A stretch of 64,000 nucleotides of DNA from Leptospira tipperaryensis (GCF_001729245.1 NZ_CP015217.1:1118001-1182000); one strand, 5' to 3'. Positions 1 to 9,176 are shown, numbered from the stretch's first letter. Made by a program: numbers and translations. The notes: generated from the letters alone by a model not told the origin.

Positions 1-20
1 TGTCAACAAGGAAGGTAAGA

Positions 21-449
21 ATGCAAACCAACAGCCTTACGATAGATCGTTCCGGAGAACAGGATCGAGTTCTATCTCTCATTTCGAAAATATTTCTCCT
101 TATGAATCTCGTGGTCTATGACGCCTTTGCCATCGGCTTCTTTTTGATTCCAATCAAACTTGCTTCTTGGATCGGAATCGAAATCCAGACTTCCGCGGCC
201 CTCGCTGACTTTCGGGCCATGTATGGCGGACTTTGTCTGGGAATCGGCGCCGTCCTCGTTCTCGGACTCTTTAAAAAAGAATGGGTTCAAGCAGGGATTC
301 TTCTTGCGGTAACAACGGCGGGCGGACTCTTTTTAGGAAGAATTTATACTCTTCTTTTGGACGGTCCGGGAAACGAATATATTTATGTGAGTATGGCGAC
401 AGAGGTTGGAGCGGTCGTGATCGGGGGCTGGCTTTTAAAACGTTCTTAA
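21..449 (+). CDS. DUF4345-like integral membrane protein
   Basis: The 142-residue protein is mostly hydrophobic, with about four predicted membrane segments (roughly residues 18-48, 66-82, 88-108 and 122-139). The stretch FRAMYGG near residue 65, followed by a GxG-rich helix and a GRxxxLLxDG turn, resembles the DUF4345 family of small four-helix membrane proteins of unknown function. The ATG is preceded by GGAAGG at 10-15, a good ribosome-binding site. It converges on the lipoprotein gene at 494-1039 with a terminator hairpin between them. The family resemblance is from memory; no biochemical role is implied. Confidence 0.75.
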   Translation: MQTNSLTIDRSGEQDRVLSLISKIFLLMNLVVYDAFAIGFFLIPIKLASWIGIEIQTSAALADFRAMYGGLCLGIGAVLVLGLFKKEWVQAGILLAVTTAGGLFLGRIYTLLLDGPGNEYIYVSMATEVGAVVIGGWLLKRS

Positions 450-451
450 TC

Positions 452-484
452 AAAAACTTCCCTCGGCAGGAAAGCCGAGGGAAG
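452..484 (-). terminator. Rho-independent terminator of the lipoprotein gene
   Basis: A perfect 11-bp stem (457-467 pairing with 474-484) has a 6-nt loop. Read on the minus strand it is followed directly by TTTTTG, as expected for the 3' end of the lipoprotein gene that stops at 494. The plus strand lacks a T-run, so it is probably not efficient for the upstream gene. Confidence 0.8.
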
Positions 485-493
485 AAGTGTGAA

Positions 494-1039
494 TTACTGT
501 TTCGTGCAACGTGCTCGAAATGAAACCGTTGTATCCGGTGCGTTGCCGCCTAATTCGTCCGTGATAGGACAATCGATCGCTTGAAGGTCGTAGACCGTCG
601 CCGAATTTTCTTTTACGGTTGCGCTACAACTTCCTGCGACTTTGTTTTTCCCAGCCATATAAACTCCGACCGCAGTATCGATGTCCATCTGAGAACCGCC
701 GGCTCCGATTGTCACCGTGGTCTTAGTAGGATCGATCCCGTGAATGTTTAAGCCCGGTAGATAGGTTGTCGGAGTTTGACCGATGATAATCCCGATATTA
801 CCGATACCCAATCTACAGAATTGAACGTCCGTAAGCGTGAACTGCGCGCTTCCTAATTTTAGAGACGCGGTGTTGAGGGCCGGTTGAGGAAGATCGGTTG
901 CTTGAGCCGGAATGGCGGCTAACGCTAGCAAGGGGGTAATGTCGTCTTTTTTGTCTTTTTCACAATTCGAAAAGCCGACCAGAAAGCCGATCAGCATAGT
1001 CGCGGTTACGATTTTATTCTTTGTATATTTTGTTTTCAA
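494..1039 (-). CDS. Putative lipoprotein
   Basis: I place the start at a TTG (1039) because GGAG sits 7 nt upstream (1047-1050) and the protein then begins with a short basic segment, a hydrophobic helix and a spirochaetal lipobox LVGFSNC with Cys26. The longer reading from the ATG at 1138 would put 33 polar residues before the signal peptide. The mature part (about 155 residues) contains several cysteines and a Gly/Ala/Thr-rich, probably beta-rich body. I do not recognise a named family. It should be lipidated and exported to a membrane surface, which is inferred from the signal only. Confidence 0.7.
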   Translation of the reverse strand: MKTKYTKNKIVTATMLIGFLVGFSNCEKDKKDDITPLLALAAIPAQATDLPQPALNTASLKLGSAQFTLTDVQFCRLGIGNIGIIIGQTPTTYLPGLNIHGIDPTKTTVTIGAGGSQMDIDTAVGVYMAGKNKVAGSCSATVKENSATVYDLQAIDCPITDELGGNAPDTTVSFRARCTKQ

Positions 1040-1642
1040 CGGAAAACTCCTATTCTGTTTGCTAAAGAGAACGACGTCGCCCGATTTATTTTTTTCGGAA
1101 GGACTTTCGTTCTGTTTTATATTTAGTTCGGTTTTCATTTTTATTTTTCAAATCTACTCTGTACTCGTTTTGGATCTCGTAAATTTAGAACGTTATCGCT
1201 CTGAATCTCAAATTGAAAGTGGAAGGGCTTCTTTTTCGAATCTCTTCGTAACTTTTTTGGATATCAGATCGAGAGCGAGTAACGTTATTCTTTTTTTAGT
1301 TCCTGTTTGCACTTCTGTCTTCCGTTTGGATCTAACCAATCGGATTTGATAAATTTTCATGCTGTTTCGCATAATGTGGATTAGGCTAGTCGTTCATTGC
1401 TTGTTTTTTACAGTTTGTTCCAATTCTTAATGTTGTTTTTTTATTTCTCCTGTGAAAAAATAAAATTAGTTAAGAAATAATAAATTTCCTAATGGATGAG
1501 AAGGCTTTTCGAAATGAAAAAAAAGAAAAAATTAATCTTGAAGGTGAGAAGATTTGTGGGACTGAATGTTATTGTGATTTCTATACAAGAGATCTATTTT
1601 AAAGAATATTCTTAAATTGCCGTTCCATTCTGATTTTACATT
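1040..1642. other. AT-rich intergenic region without a recognisable gene
   Basis: About 600 bases of AT-rich DNA separate the lipoprotein start from the small gene at 1643. Open frames across it are short or antisense and show no domain. It must hold the promoter of the lipoprotein gene, but I could not pick out convincing -35/-10 boxes. Confidence 0.6.
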
Positions 1643-1858
1643 CTACATACATCCAAAGCGTAATGCCGTTTGTATCGGAGGCTTGAAGTCCGAAATGAGA
1701 AGTGAAGTCGGATTTTGATTTGTACTAAAGAGAGTTTGCGCGAATGCAAGGGAAAGGGTGTTTGCGGCATCGTCCTTGTTTTGACTTTCCGGACTACAAC
1801 TCATCCATAAAAAGGAAATGAAAACGATCCATTGTTTAGAATTTTGATTAGTATGCAT
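1643..1858 (-). CDS. Small putative lipoprotein
   Basis: A 71-residue frame starts with a short polar segment, a hydrophobic stretch and WMSC at residues 18-21, which fits a lipobox with Cys21. The mature part is a polar 50-residue peptide with no known domain. There is no clear ribosome-binding site in front of the ATG and it is isolated between two AT-rich spacers, so it could be a decayed gene or a chance frame. The signal-peptide plus Cys arrangement is the only support. Confidence 0.4.
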   Translation of the reverse strand: MHTNQNSKQWIVFISFLWMSCSPESQNKDDAANTLSLAFAQTLFSTNQNPTSLLISDFKPPIQTALRFGCM

Positions 1859-2266
1859 GAATTATGATAATTCTATAATAAGCGTTAAGTGTCGCTTCTT
1901 CTCCCTTAGAAACCGGAGAGCCTGGATATGAATCTAAAAATACGGTTTTAGGGATTACTTATAATTTAATCTTTTCGACGGGCTTTTGTTCCCAACGATT
2001 TTCCGTTGATTCCTTATGGCTTTGAGGCCTTGGAATAGATTGAATTTTTAAGAATACTACAATCGGGTTTCGTTTTTGGGAATGGTTTTTTATAATTTAT
2101 GCGCTCATTCGAAAAAGCTACTTTTTGCAAACGGGATCGCCTCTTTGAGTAGGTTTTTGACTCGCGGAGTTCTTTTTAAGAGAGGAATCGGAATCTCATT
2201 CTTTGATTGCGTTAGTTCCGTTTCTTGATATTTTTGGAAGCAAGAACAGAGACGAAAGAGAGAATC
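1859..2266. other. Intergenic region, nothing recognised
   Basis: Roughly 400 bases between divergent genes. It is AT-rich, with no long frame and no strong hairpin. It presumably carries the promoter of the phospholipase-like gene at 2267. Confidence 0.5.
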
Positions 2267-3628
2267 ATGATTCAAGATAAAAAAAATACTTTCTTCATTG
2301 AGAACGACACCCATTTTCCCGCAAAATCGATTGCTCGCGTTACGAACCTTTGGAGAAGAACCGCGGTCCTTCTTCTCATTATTTTTTTTCCGGGAACTTT
2401 ATTTTCCTGGGGAACTCACTATCTTATCATGGATCGAGTGCTGGAACACCCGAGTATGAGCTTTACTTCGCAAGAAGTTACGTCCGAATCCTTGGATTCT
2501 TTTGTTAAAAAGGAAAAAGATTCTTTGAAAATTCTTTTTGACGAGTTTGCGGAATGGGAACGCGCAAGAGGATCCAAACGTTTTCAAAAAATCGAATTTC
2601 GTCCTGATCACGCGAATGTCTTGGAATTTTTAAGAGCGGCCCGTCTCAATCCGGCGACAAAATTCTTAGAAGTGGAAAGAATTTTCCCGCGTCTTCCTAT
2701 GAAACAAGGAAACGTTCCGGCTTCTTCCGTTTCTCCTTATCTTCCGGATATGCCCGAACTTCCCGCGAAATTTATTTCCAAAACCGGAGGTAAGATTCAG
2801 ATTCGTTCGATTCTTTCGACTTATATCGACGAACCGGATTGGGGAATGGATCATAGCCTCTGGCCAATCACCGAGTACGGATACGGAAAACAACCTTACG
2901 GAAAACCGAACGGAGAAAGTAGTAAGGCTCCGTTTCACATGCAGTTTCAAAACGAGAATTGGCTCCTCTCTCTTTTCGCGCCAGAAATCGTTGAAGGAGG
3001 AATGATGCTCGACCGTATCGAATTGTTTTCTCGTCTTTCCAAGTTAGCCGGTAAAACCGGTCATGAATATTGGAAGTATCGATTCGCAACTTGGGCTTGT
3101 CATTACATCCAAGATATCGGACAACCTTATCATTCCAAAGCGGTTCCCGACGCCGGTTTCTTTTATTATCTGCGTTATATTTTTGCTTCTAAAGATACAA
3201 AAAAGGAGATGAAGGCAAAATCAACTCAGCTCGTTGCCAACCGTCATTTCCTCTACGAAGATTTTGTTTCCTTCAGTCTAATCGAGTTCTATTCAAAACC
3301 GACTCCCGTGACCACGGCTCTGGCGGGTTTTCTTTTAATGGATTACGACGGTTTTCATTTCGGAGAATCTACGACGGATCTTATGAAGTTTGTGGGCAAG
3401 AACGCGTCTTCTCACGCTCCTTCCATAAACGAAACGATCATTTCTACGTTCGGTCCCGAATATACAATGAAACCTGAATATGATTTGGAAAAAGAACTCG
3501 GAACGAAGATGAAGGAAATTCTTCCAAGTTTAGATCCTGAAAAAACAAAAGAACTTTTGAACGAGACCGAAAAAGACTTTGCTTTGACCGGTTCCGCCAC
3601 CAGGGACCTTTTGAATTCTTTAAAATAG
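2267..3628 (+). CDS. Zinc-dependent phospholipase C / P1-nuclease-like protein
   Basis: The start is the ATG at 2267, preceded by GAGAG; an upstream frame-extending start at 2225 lacks a good site and would bury the signal helix. Residues about 28-47 form a signal peptide or anchor ending just before SWGTH, giving Trp48 and His51. Later comes CHYIQDIGQPYH with His279, Asp283 and His289. A Trp/His near the mature N-terminus plus an HxxxD...H helix is the zinc-ligand pattern of the phospholipase C / S1-P1 nuclease fold. The protein is 453 residues, longer than the classical enzymes (about 250-300). It is probably exported. Whether the substrate is phospholipid or nucleic acid cannot be told from sequence. 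Confidence 0.65.
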   Translation: MIQDKKNTFFIENDTHFPAKSIARVTNLWRRTAVLLLIIFFPGTLFSWGTHYLIMDRVLEHPSMSFTSQEVTSESLDSFVKKEKDSLKILFDEFAEWERARGSKRFQKIEFRPDHANVLEFLRAARLNPATKFLEVERIFPRLPMKQGNVPASSVSPYLPDMPELPAKFISKTGGKIQIRSILSTYIDEPDWGMDHSLWPITEYGYGKQPYGKPNGESSKAPFHMQFQNENWLLSLFAPEIVEGGMMLDRIELFSRLSKLAGKTGHEYWKYRFATWACHYIQDIGQPYHSKAVPDAGFFYYLRYIFASKDTKKEMKAKSTQLVANRHFLYEDFVSFSLIEFYSKPTPVTTALAGFLLMDYDGFHFGESTTDLMKFVGKNASSHAPSINETIISTFGPEYTMKPEYDLEKELGTKMKEILPSLDPEKTKELLNETEKDFALTGSATRDLLNSLK

Positions 3629-3643
3629 AATCCGGATTCTTAT

Positions 3644-3698
3644 CTTACAATGCACTTCTGTCGAGATCGGAAGAAGTGCATTGTAAGCGCGATTTTTT
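3644..3698 (+). terminator. Strong hairpin with downstream T-run
   Basis: A perfect 15-bp inverted repeat (3644-3658 with 3673-3687) encloses a 14-nt loop, and a run of six T follows at 3693-3698. It lies 16 bp after the phospholipase-like gene and fits a terminator, although the stem is unusually long and AT/GC mixed. Confidence 0.65.
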
Positions 3699-3916
3699 GC
3701 GATTTCGAAAATTCTTAGATCCCAATTCTAAACTCCCTTCGCTCGAATTGTTTAAAAAATCCTTTCTGATTTCGGAATCAATCAGGCGATTCCCGTCAAA
3801 AATCATAAGTCTGGTCGAATCGTTTTCCTTTTCCGGTTAAGATTCTCCTTGAAAAAGCGAAAGGTTCCATCTTGGGATTTTTCTAAGATTTCGATTCTAA
3901 TGGGGAGAATTGGGAA

Positions 3917-5491
3917 ATGGCTCAGAAATTGAAAGAAGACAAGGCTAAATCAAAAACATTCGAAAATCATATCTTGGACGCGGTCATCGTTGGCACAGGT
4001 TTTGCCGGACTCGGAATGGGCGTGCGTCTGAAAGAAAAGGGAATTCATTCTTTCGTGATCCTGGAACAAGCGGACGGAGTGGGAGGAACTTGGAGGGACA
4101 ATCATTATCCCGGCGCGGCTTGCGACGTTCAATCGCACCTTTATTCTTTTTCCTTTGAAAGAAATCCGAACTGGTCTAGAATGTACGGTCTTCAATCGGA
4201 GATCTTAGAATATCTCAATCACTGCACTGACAAATACGATCTCAGATCGCATATTCATTTTAATACTTCCGCTCAATCCGCAATTTTTGACGAAAGATCC
4301 GGAGTGTGGAACGTAAGAGCGACTAACGGAAACACATACAAGGCAAAGAGTTTTATCAACGGTTCCGGCGGTTTGAGTCGTCCGGTTTTGCCCGATGTTC
4401 CCGGTTTGAAAAAATTCAAAGGTAAGATGTTTCACTCTGCGAGATGGGATCATTCTTACGATCTTAACGGAAAAACGGTCGGCGTGATCGGAACGGGAGC
4501 GAGTGCGATTCAGATCGTTCCAACAATTCAACCGAACGTGAAAAAGTTGAATCTTTTTCAAAGAACCGCTCCTTGGGTGATCGCAAAACCCGATCGTGCG
4601 ATTTCTAATTTTGAAAGAAGTTTGTTTCGTTTTTTTCCTCCCGCTCAGTGGCTTTTCCGTTTAGCGATCTATTGGATGTTGGAATTCAGAGTGATCGCGT
4701 TTACGATTCATCCGGGTTTGATGAAAGTTTTGGAATTTTTTGCAAGAGGTTATATCAATAAGAATGTAAAGGATCCGATCCTTAGAAAAAAGGTAACCCC
4801 GAATTTTACAATCGGCTGTAAAAGGGTTTTGATCTCCAATGAATACTACGGTGCATTACAAAAACAGAATGTGAATGTAATTACGACAGGTATTCAGGAA
4901 ATTAAAGAAAACGGAATTGTTACTTCGGACGGAGTGGAACATCCTCTCGACGCTCTCATTTTGGCGACCGGTTTTCAAGCCGCAGAAGCGATGTCTCCTT
5001 TCGAAGTAAAAGGTCTGAGTGGTTTGGATCTAAACGACGCCTGGAAGAACGGGGCGGAAGCGTATCTTGGAACTACCGTTTCAGGTTTTCCTAATATGTT
5101 TTTAATCGTAGGTCCGAATACAGGTCTTGGTCACAGTTCTATGGTTTTGATGATCGAGTCTCAGATCAACTACACTCTACAATGTATTCTTTCTTTGCGT
5201 AAGAAGAAATTGAAGTTTATCAACGTCTTAAAGGAAGCTCAAGATCGTTACAATCAAAAGATTCAGGCGCGTTTGGAAAAATCGATTTGGAATACGGGCG
5301 GTTGTGTGAGTTGGTACAGAACAAAGAATGGAAAGAATACAACTCTTTGGCCCGGTTTTACTTTCGAATTCCGTCTGAAAACGAAGTCCGTAAATCTTTC
5401 CCACTACGAGATTGCGAAGTCGGACGATCAAATGGAAAGTATCGGCCTTGTTTCGAGAATCGCTTTGCTCTTTGGCGGAATTTTTCGTTAA
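3917..5491 (+). CDS. FAD-dependent Baeyer-Villiger-type monooxygenase
   Basis: This 524-residue protein has an N-terminal FAD-binding Rossmann motif (VGTGFAGLG near residues 25-33), the GGTW segment at 56-59, the Baeyer-Villiger fingerprint F167-x-G169-xxx-H173-xxx-W177, and a second nucleotide (NADPH) motif GVIGTGASA at 189-197. Together these define the class B flavin monooxygenases that insert oxygen into ketones or oxidise heteroatoms. The length is normal for the family. The start is supported by GGGGAGAATTGGGA just upstream. It stands alone between the phospholipase-like gene and a convergent FecR-like gene, so the substrate is unknown. It is probably cytoplasmic and soluble. Confidence 0.9.
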   Translation: MAQKLKEDKAKSKTFENHILDAVIVGTGFAGLGMGVRLKEKGIHSFVILEQADGVGGTWRDNHYPGAACDVQSHLYSFSFERNPNWSRMYGLQSEILEYLNHCTDKYDLRSHIHFNTSAQSAIFDERSGVWNVRATNGNTYKAKSFINGSGGLSRPVLPDVPGLKKFKGKMFHSARWDHSYDLNGKTVGVIGTGASAIQIVPTIQPNVKKLNLFQRTAPWVIAKPDRAISNFERSLFRFFPPAQWLFRLAIYWMLEFRVIAFTIHPGLMKVLEFFARGYINKNVKDPILRKKVTPNFTIGCKRVLISNEYYGALQKQNVNVITTGIQEIKENGIVTSDGVEHPLDALILATGFQAAEAMSPFEVKGLSGLDLNDAWKNGAEAYLGTTVSGFPNMFLIVGPNTGLGHSSMVLMIESQINYTLQCILSLRKKKLKFINVLKEAQDRYNQKIQARLEKSIWNTGGCVSWYRTKNGKNTTLWPGFTFEFRLKTKSVNLSHYEIAKSDDQMESIGLVSRIALLFGGIFR

Positions 5492-5504
5492 CAAAATTTA
5501 GAAT

Positions 5505-5570
5505 CGTCTCTGCATAGATACGGTCCGGAGAATCTCCTTGCCAAGCGATTATCCACCGTTCGCAGAGACG
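5505..5570. repeat. Nested inverted-repeat element between convergent genes
   Basis: An outer perfect 9-bp stem (5505-5513 with 5562-5570) encloses an inner ACGGT/ACCGT pair and a GGAGA-A-TCTCC hairpin near 5527-5537. The arrangement would fold as a branched or stacked structure. It sits between the stop of the monooxygenase (5491) and the stop of the FecR-like gene (5662), so it may be a bidirectional terminator or a stable 3' end; the T-run is poor (CATCTTTATT). Confidence 0.5.
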
Positions 5571-5661
5571 CATCTTTATTAAAGCCGACTTGATTCGAAA
5601 AAGAATTCGGATATAGAAAAGCGCAGAAAGAAAGTAAAAGGGGATTACTTTGTTGATCTCG

Positions 5662-6750
5662 CTACTTCGAAATGGAAAGAATTTCATCTTCGTTAAAAAT
5701 ATTTTTTCCACTTTGAGTAAAGATCACAACCCTTCCTTCTTCCGATTGAATTCTTCCTTTCAAAATTCTTCCGTCTTTCAGACGCACTACCCAAAACATT
5801 CCGTTTTGAATTTTCTTTGTGCGGTTAAAAAAATAGGCGGAGTTGGTTTCGTAATACGGTTTGTTTTTTTCGTTCCAATGGTTTAGATCCTGTTGAAGTC
5901 GATCGAGGGGTTTTGTTTCTAAACGGACTTTTCTATATTTGTGGGAATTCTCTTCCAGTTCAATCGTGTCGCCCGGTAATAAAAGGTCTTTGGGTTTTTC
6001 ACTTGTAAAGTTGAGAGCGATATACTGGGATTCGACGGAGCCTTCGATCAAAGTGAAATACAACTTTTTATTTTGAACTTCGGAAAATACAACGGTTCCA
6101 GTCAATTGAACGTTCCAAGCCGCAATTTTAAATTTTGTTCCTTTCGGTTTAGAAAGGTTTTCTTTCAGATAAATTTTTCCCTTTTGAAGTTCTACGATTA
6201 AATCGGAATGTTCGGAACCCACGGAGGTTAAAGAGAGAGAAGTATTCGGAAATACGAATATGGAAATCGATCCGTATGGGGAAGAAAATTTTACGCTACA
6301 TCTTTTATCCTGTTCCTCGATTTTCCAGAGCGGATTCGTCTTCAAGTGAAAAGAACAATCACTTTCCGTAAGTTGAATTCGTTTATCAACGAGATTAAAC
6401 GAATTTGTGGTATGATAAAACCCGGAAACAAAAAGAGCGAAAACAAAGCCGCAAGCCGCGCTCAAAATCCAAACGGATCGTTTTTGAAAAATAGAAATCG
6501 ATGAACGCCTCCGCGAAGGTTTTGCTGAGTGTTCTATATTTTGAATCGGATAAAAGAAAAGGCTCGGAGTCAATTTTGCGGTGTATTTTCGAAAGGAAGA
6601 GAAGTCGGTGTAAGCCGCGTATTTTTGAACTTCATCCGGATTTTCCTTAAAGTGTTTTTCGGAATCGTCATCGATAGATGATTCCAATGGGGATAAGGAT
6701 TCTTCAAAAAATTTTTTCTCCAAATACTTTCTAAAAATTTCCGGCTTCAT
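5662..6750 (-). CDS. FecR-domain membrane protein
   Basis: The 362-residue protein has a polar N-terminal region (1-90), one membrane helix at about 93-112 and a periplasmic beta-rich region (about 130-270) with the FecR pattern of repeated short strands: the GSISIFVFPNTSLSL stretch, an LQKGKIYLKE turn and 'KFKIAAWNVQLTGTVVFSE'. FecR domains sense or transmit envelope signals. The N-terminal part lacks the cysteines and histidines of a zinc anti-sigma domain, so an anti-sigma role is not shown. It follows the EAL gene by only 8 bp and is probably co-transcribed with it, suggesting a link between envelope state and cyclic-di-GMP. Confidence 0.7.
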   Translation of the reverse strand: MKPEIFRKYLEKKFFEESLSPLESSIDDDSEKHFKENPDEVQKYAAYTDFSSFRKYTAKLTPSLFFYPIQNIEHSAKPSRRRSSISIFQKRSVWILSAACGFVFALFVSGFYHTTNSFNLVDKRIQLTESDCSFHLKTNPLWKIEEQDKRCSVKFSSPYGSISIFVFPNTSLSLTSVGSEHSDLIVELQKGKIYLKENLSKPKGTKFKIAAWNVQLTGTVVFSEVQNKKLYFTLIEGSVESQYIALNFTSEKPKDLLLPGDTIELEENSHKYRKVRLETKPLDRLQQDLNHWNEKNKPYYETNSAYFFNRTKKIQNGMFWVVRLKDGRILKGRIQSEEGRVVIFTQSGKNIFNEDEILSISK

Positions 6751-6758
6751 ATTTTAAA

Positions 6759-8975
6759 TTAGGAGTAAGTTAATAGTTCTATAATATTTTCTTTTTGGAG
6801 CGGTCTAAAAACGTGATAACCTTGAATCAAATCTACGCCGACGGATAAAAGGTAAAGAAATTGTTTTTGATTTTCGACTCCTTCCGCTATTACTTTCAAT
6901 TCCATATTGCTGCTTATGTCGATGATGGAATTTACGATCAGCCTATCCAACGTGTTTTCGGTGACACCTTTGATAAACGCTTTGTCGATTTTGATGTATT
7001 CTACGGGAAAGGATTTTAAAAGAATAAAAGAAGAATATCCGGTTCCAAAGTCGTCGAGAGAAAAAGTGATCCCGAGGCTGTGAAGAACGTTTAATGTATG
7101 TCTGCTGATCTCGTGATCGATGAGCTCTGAATTTTCGGTGATTTCAATTACGATTCTTGACAGGAATTTTCGCCAATCTCCGGAAAACGTTTTGGCCAAG
7201 TCGATCAGGGATTCCGAAAATTCGATGTTACCAAGTTGTTCTGGTGAAATGTTGATTGCGATCTTGGTATGAAAATTTCCCCTTTCGACCAATGCGGCAA
7301 GCAATCTGAGTGCGTCCAGAAAGGATTGTTTTCCGAGTTCCATCAACGTGGCGATATCCATACGTTTGTCTAAAAATTCGCTCGGATATAAGATTCTATT
7401 TCCCATCTTCATGCGGACCAACGATTCGATCAGTACGATTTCGCCGGTTCGAAGGTCGATGATAGGTTGGTATTCGTAAAACAAGGTCCTATCCGAATGA
7501 CCTTTCTCAAGGAAAAAAGAAGATAGGGTAAAAGGTATTTCGTTTTTATGAGAATCCATCGAATCCAAGTTCAGCTTTCCTCGGATCGGATTATTTTCCA
7601 AAATGATTCGAGAACGTTCGAGGGATTCTCGAATGCAGTCTTCATGATACAAGTTTACGGTTGAAATTCCCATCGAAACGATGAAAGAAATTTCCTTCTT
7701 TCCGATTTCGTGTTTTACCGAAAAAAAATTTCCGAGGTCGTCTTTGATTTTATCGATCCGTTGTTTGTCTCTGGAAAAGTTAAAAAGAAAAATAAACGTT
7801 CCTTCCGCGTAAGAGGAATGGATGATATTTTTACCGTCGCAGATTTTTTCAAGACAAGCTCCGACTAAAAGGATTATCGATTCTTGTTCACATTCTTCCG
7901 AAGTCCAAAGACGAAGTAAAAGTGTATAGGCGTCTCCCTTCTTTTGAAGGATTAGAAATTGTGAATGTGCCTGCTTTGATATCGAGCTTACGTCGAACTT
8001 ATCATCTTTGTGAATGGGAAAAACGGGAATATCTTTTTGAATTCGGTGGATTGTATGAAAAAATTCCTCAGATCGGAGTGAGTTATAGATCTTTTTGATC
8101 GCTATCGTTTCGAGAATGATCTTACCGGAAGCGTTGATCTTAAATCTTGAAAATCTCCGATAGGTTCCTTCTCCGTTTGTAATCGTAAAAATTTTATTGG
8201 AGAAAAAAAGAGACGGGATTCTGTCCTCGGTTGTAAGGGAAATATTGGAAAGGAGAATTTCTCCGTGTTTGGTCGAAAGAAAATGTCGGTTCCGATCGTT
8301 TTTTGTTTTTAGATCAAGGAAAATTTGGATGAACCCGGAAGTTAGAGGAAACAACTCGAAGCTGCGGAAAGAACTTTCAGAGTTTTTACTCGAAATTTTT
8401 CCTCTCAATACGACGTTTTGTTTTTTATGCTTACTCAGAATTTGAAGAATCTTTCCTTCAAAGCGATCGAGGTCGAGAAAACGATGGATGGATCGATAGA
8501 GAATAAAAAAATCCTCGGAAAAAGTCGAACATTCTCCATTTTCTAATGAGGATACATTCAGAGTTGACGGGACGTTTAAAAAGGCATCCTTCCATAACGA
8601 AGTTCTACGATTAAAATTTTGTTTATGAATGCACAGAACTAAATCGGATTCACCCTGATTGGTCTGAATTTCAAAATCACATTCGAAAATGATTTCGTTT
8701 TGGTTTTCGTCCCAGATAAGGAAACCGCTGAGCGCGATCCATCGACTGGACAAAAAGATCGCCTTTTCTCGTTTTGAATTTTTCTTAAAATGAGAAAGAT
8801 CGATTTCTTTGCCCGAAAGATCCAATAAAAAATAATCGGTTCCATTCTTGATACTTAAAGAAGAATCGATCCGGATCTTATAAGGTTTATACTCGGTATA
8901 AGTGATGACTTCCTCCGGTTTATCGCTCTTAGCTGTTAAATCCAAACTGTTCTTTGAATATTCGTTTTGCATCAT
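6759..8975 (-). CDS. EAL-domain cyclic-di-GMP phosphodiesterase with degenerate GGDEF
   Basis: The C-terminal 245 residues are a full EAL domain. The signature is IESLVR (EAL read as ESL), followed by INISPEQL, EITENSE, LDDFGTGYSS, KIDKAFI, AEGVEN and a final QGYHVFRPL. The metal-binding and catalytic Glu, Asn, Asp-Asp, Lys and Gln residues appear to be in place, so hydrolysis of cyclic-di-GMP is likely. The region before it (about 290-460) has the size and pattern of a GGDEF domain, but the signature is replaced by YAEGTFIF, so it should not make cyclic-di-GMP. The N-terminal 280 residues match nothing I recognise. It is transcribed divergently from the LytS-type kinase gene and leads a two-gene unit with the FecR-like gene. 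Confidence 0.85.
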   Translation of the reverse strand: MMQNEYSKNSLDLTAKSDKPEEVITYTEYKPYKIRIDSSLSIKNGTDYFLLDLSGKEIDLSHFKKNSKREKAIFLSSRWIALSGFLIWDENQNEIIFECDFEIQTNQGESDLVLCIHKQNFNRRTSLWKDAFLNVPSTLNVSSLENGECSTFSEDFFILYRSIHRFLDLDRFEGKILQILSKHKKQNVVLRGKISSKNSESSFRSFELFPLTSGFIQIFLDLKTKNDRNRHFLSTKHGEILLSNISLTTEDRIPSLFFSNKIFTITNGEGTYRRFSRFKINASGKIILETIAIKKIYNSLRSEEFFHTIHRIQKDIPVFPIHKDDKFDVSSISKQAHSQFLILQKKGDAYTLLLRLWTSEECEQESIILLVGACLEKICDGKNIIHSSYAEGTFIFLFNFSRDKQRIDKIKDDLGNFFSVKHEIGKKEISFIVSMGISTVNLYHEDCIRESLERSRIILENNPIRGKLNLDSMDSHKNEIPFTLSSFFLEKGHSDRTLFYEYQPIIDLRTGEIVLIESLVRMKMGNRILYPSEFLDKRMDIATLMELGKQSFLDALRLLAALVERGNFHTKIAINISPEQLGNIEFSESLIDLAKTFSGDWRKFLSRIVIEITENSELIDHEISRHTLNVLHSLGITFSLDDFGTGYSSFILLKSFPVEYIKIDKAFIKGVTENTLDRLIVNSIIDISSNMELKVIAEGVENQKQFLYLLSVGVDLIQGYHVFRPLQKENIIELLTYS

Positions 8976-9083
8976 ATCGCCGGCCGCAAAGATATGAGCC
9001 TAACGAACGAGTCGTATAAGCCAAGTATTTAATAATTAGAAAGAATCAGCCTTAAGTAAGCGCGGATTGAACCGCTTGGAATA

Positions 9084-9113
9084 GGGAATGAACGATATGA
9101 AATTGGGAACGTA
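9084..9113 (+). promoter_or_regulatory. Direct-repeat pair, putative LytTR-regulator site before the kinase gene
   Basis: GGGAATGAA at 9084-9092 and GGGAACGTA at 9105-9113 are exactly 21 bp apart start to start (9-bp units, 12-bp spacer). This is the geometry bound by LytTR response regulators. A TATAAA box follows after 43 bp. The same element recurs twice in front of the LytTR gene at 14127. The protein-DNA link is inferred. Confidence 0.55.
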
Positions 9114-9156
9114 TAACTCTGTTTTTCAAATCCTTCTTTTTTTTTCTCAATGCCTG

Positions 9157-9162
9157 TATAAA
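9157..9162 (+). promoter_or_regulatory. Putative -10 box of the LytS-type kinase gene
   Basis: TATAAA lies 14 bp before the ATG at 9177. There is no good -35 box 17 bp upstream (TTCTTT), which would fit a promoter needing an activator bound at 9084-9113. Confidence 0.4.
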
Positions 9163-9176
9163 GGGCAATTTGGAAC

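Noticed and set aside
1040..1642. Antisense frame 912-1349 as a membrane protein
   Set aside because: It overlaps the lipoprotein signal region on the other strand and continues into AT-rich DNA; the hydrophobicity follows from T-rich codons.
3991..4005. TGGCAC-N5-TTGC, a sigma-54 promoter look-alike
   Set aside because: It lies inside the monooxygenase frame in the FAD-motif codons and is best explained by the coding sequence.
5505..5570. tRNA-like reading of the nested inverted repeat
   Set aside because: No T-loop consensus and no anticodon arm of the proper geometry, so it is not a tRNA.
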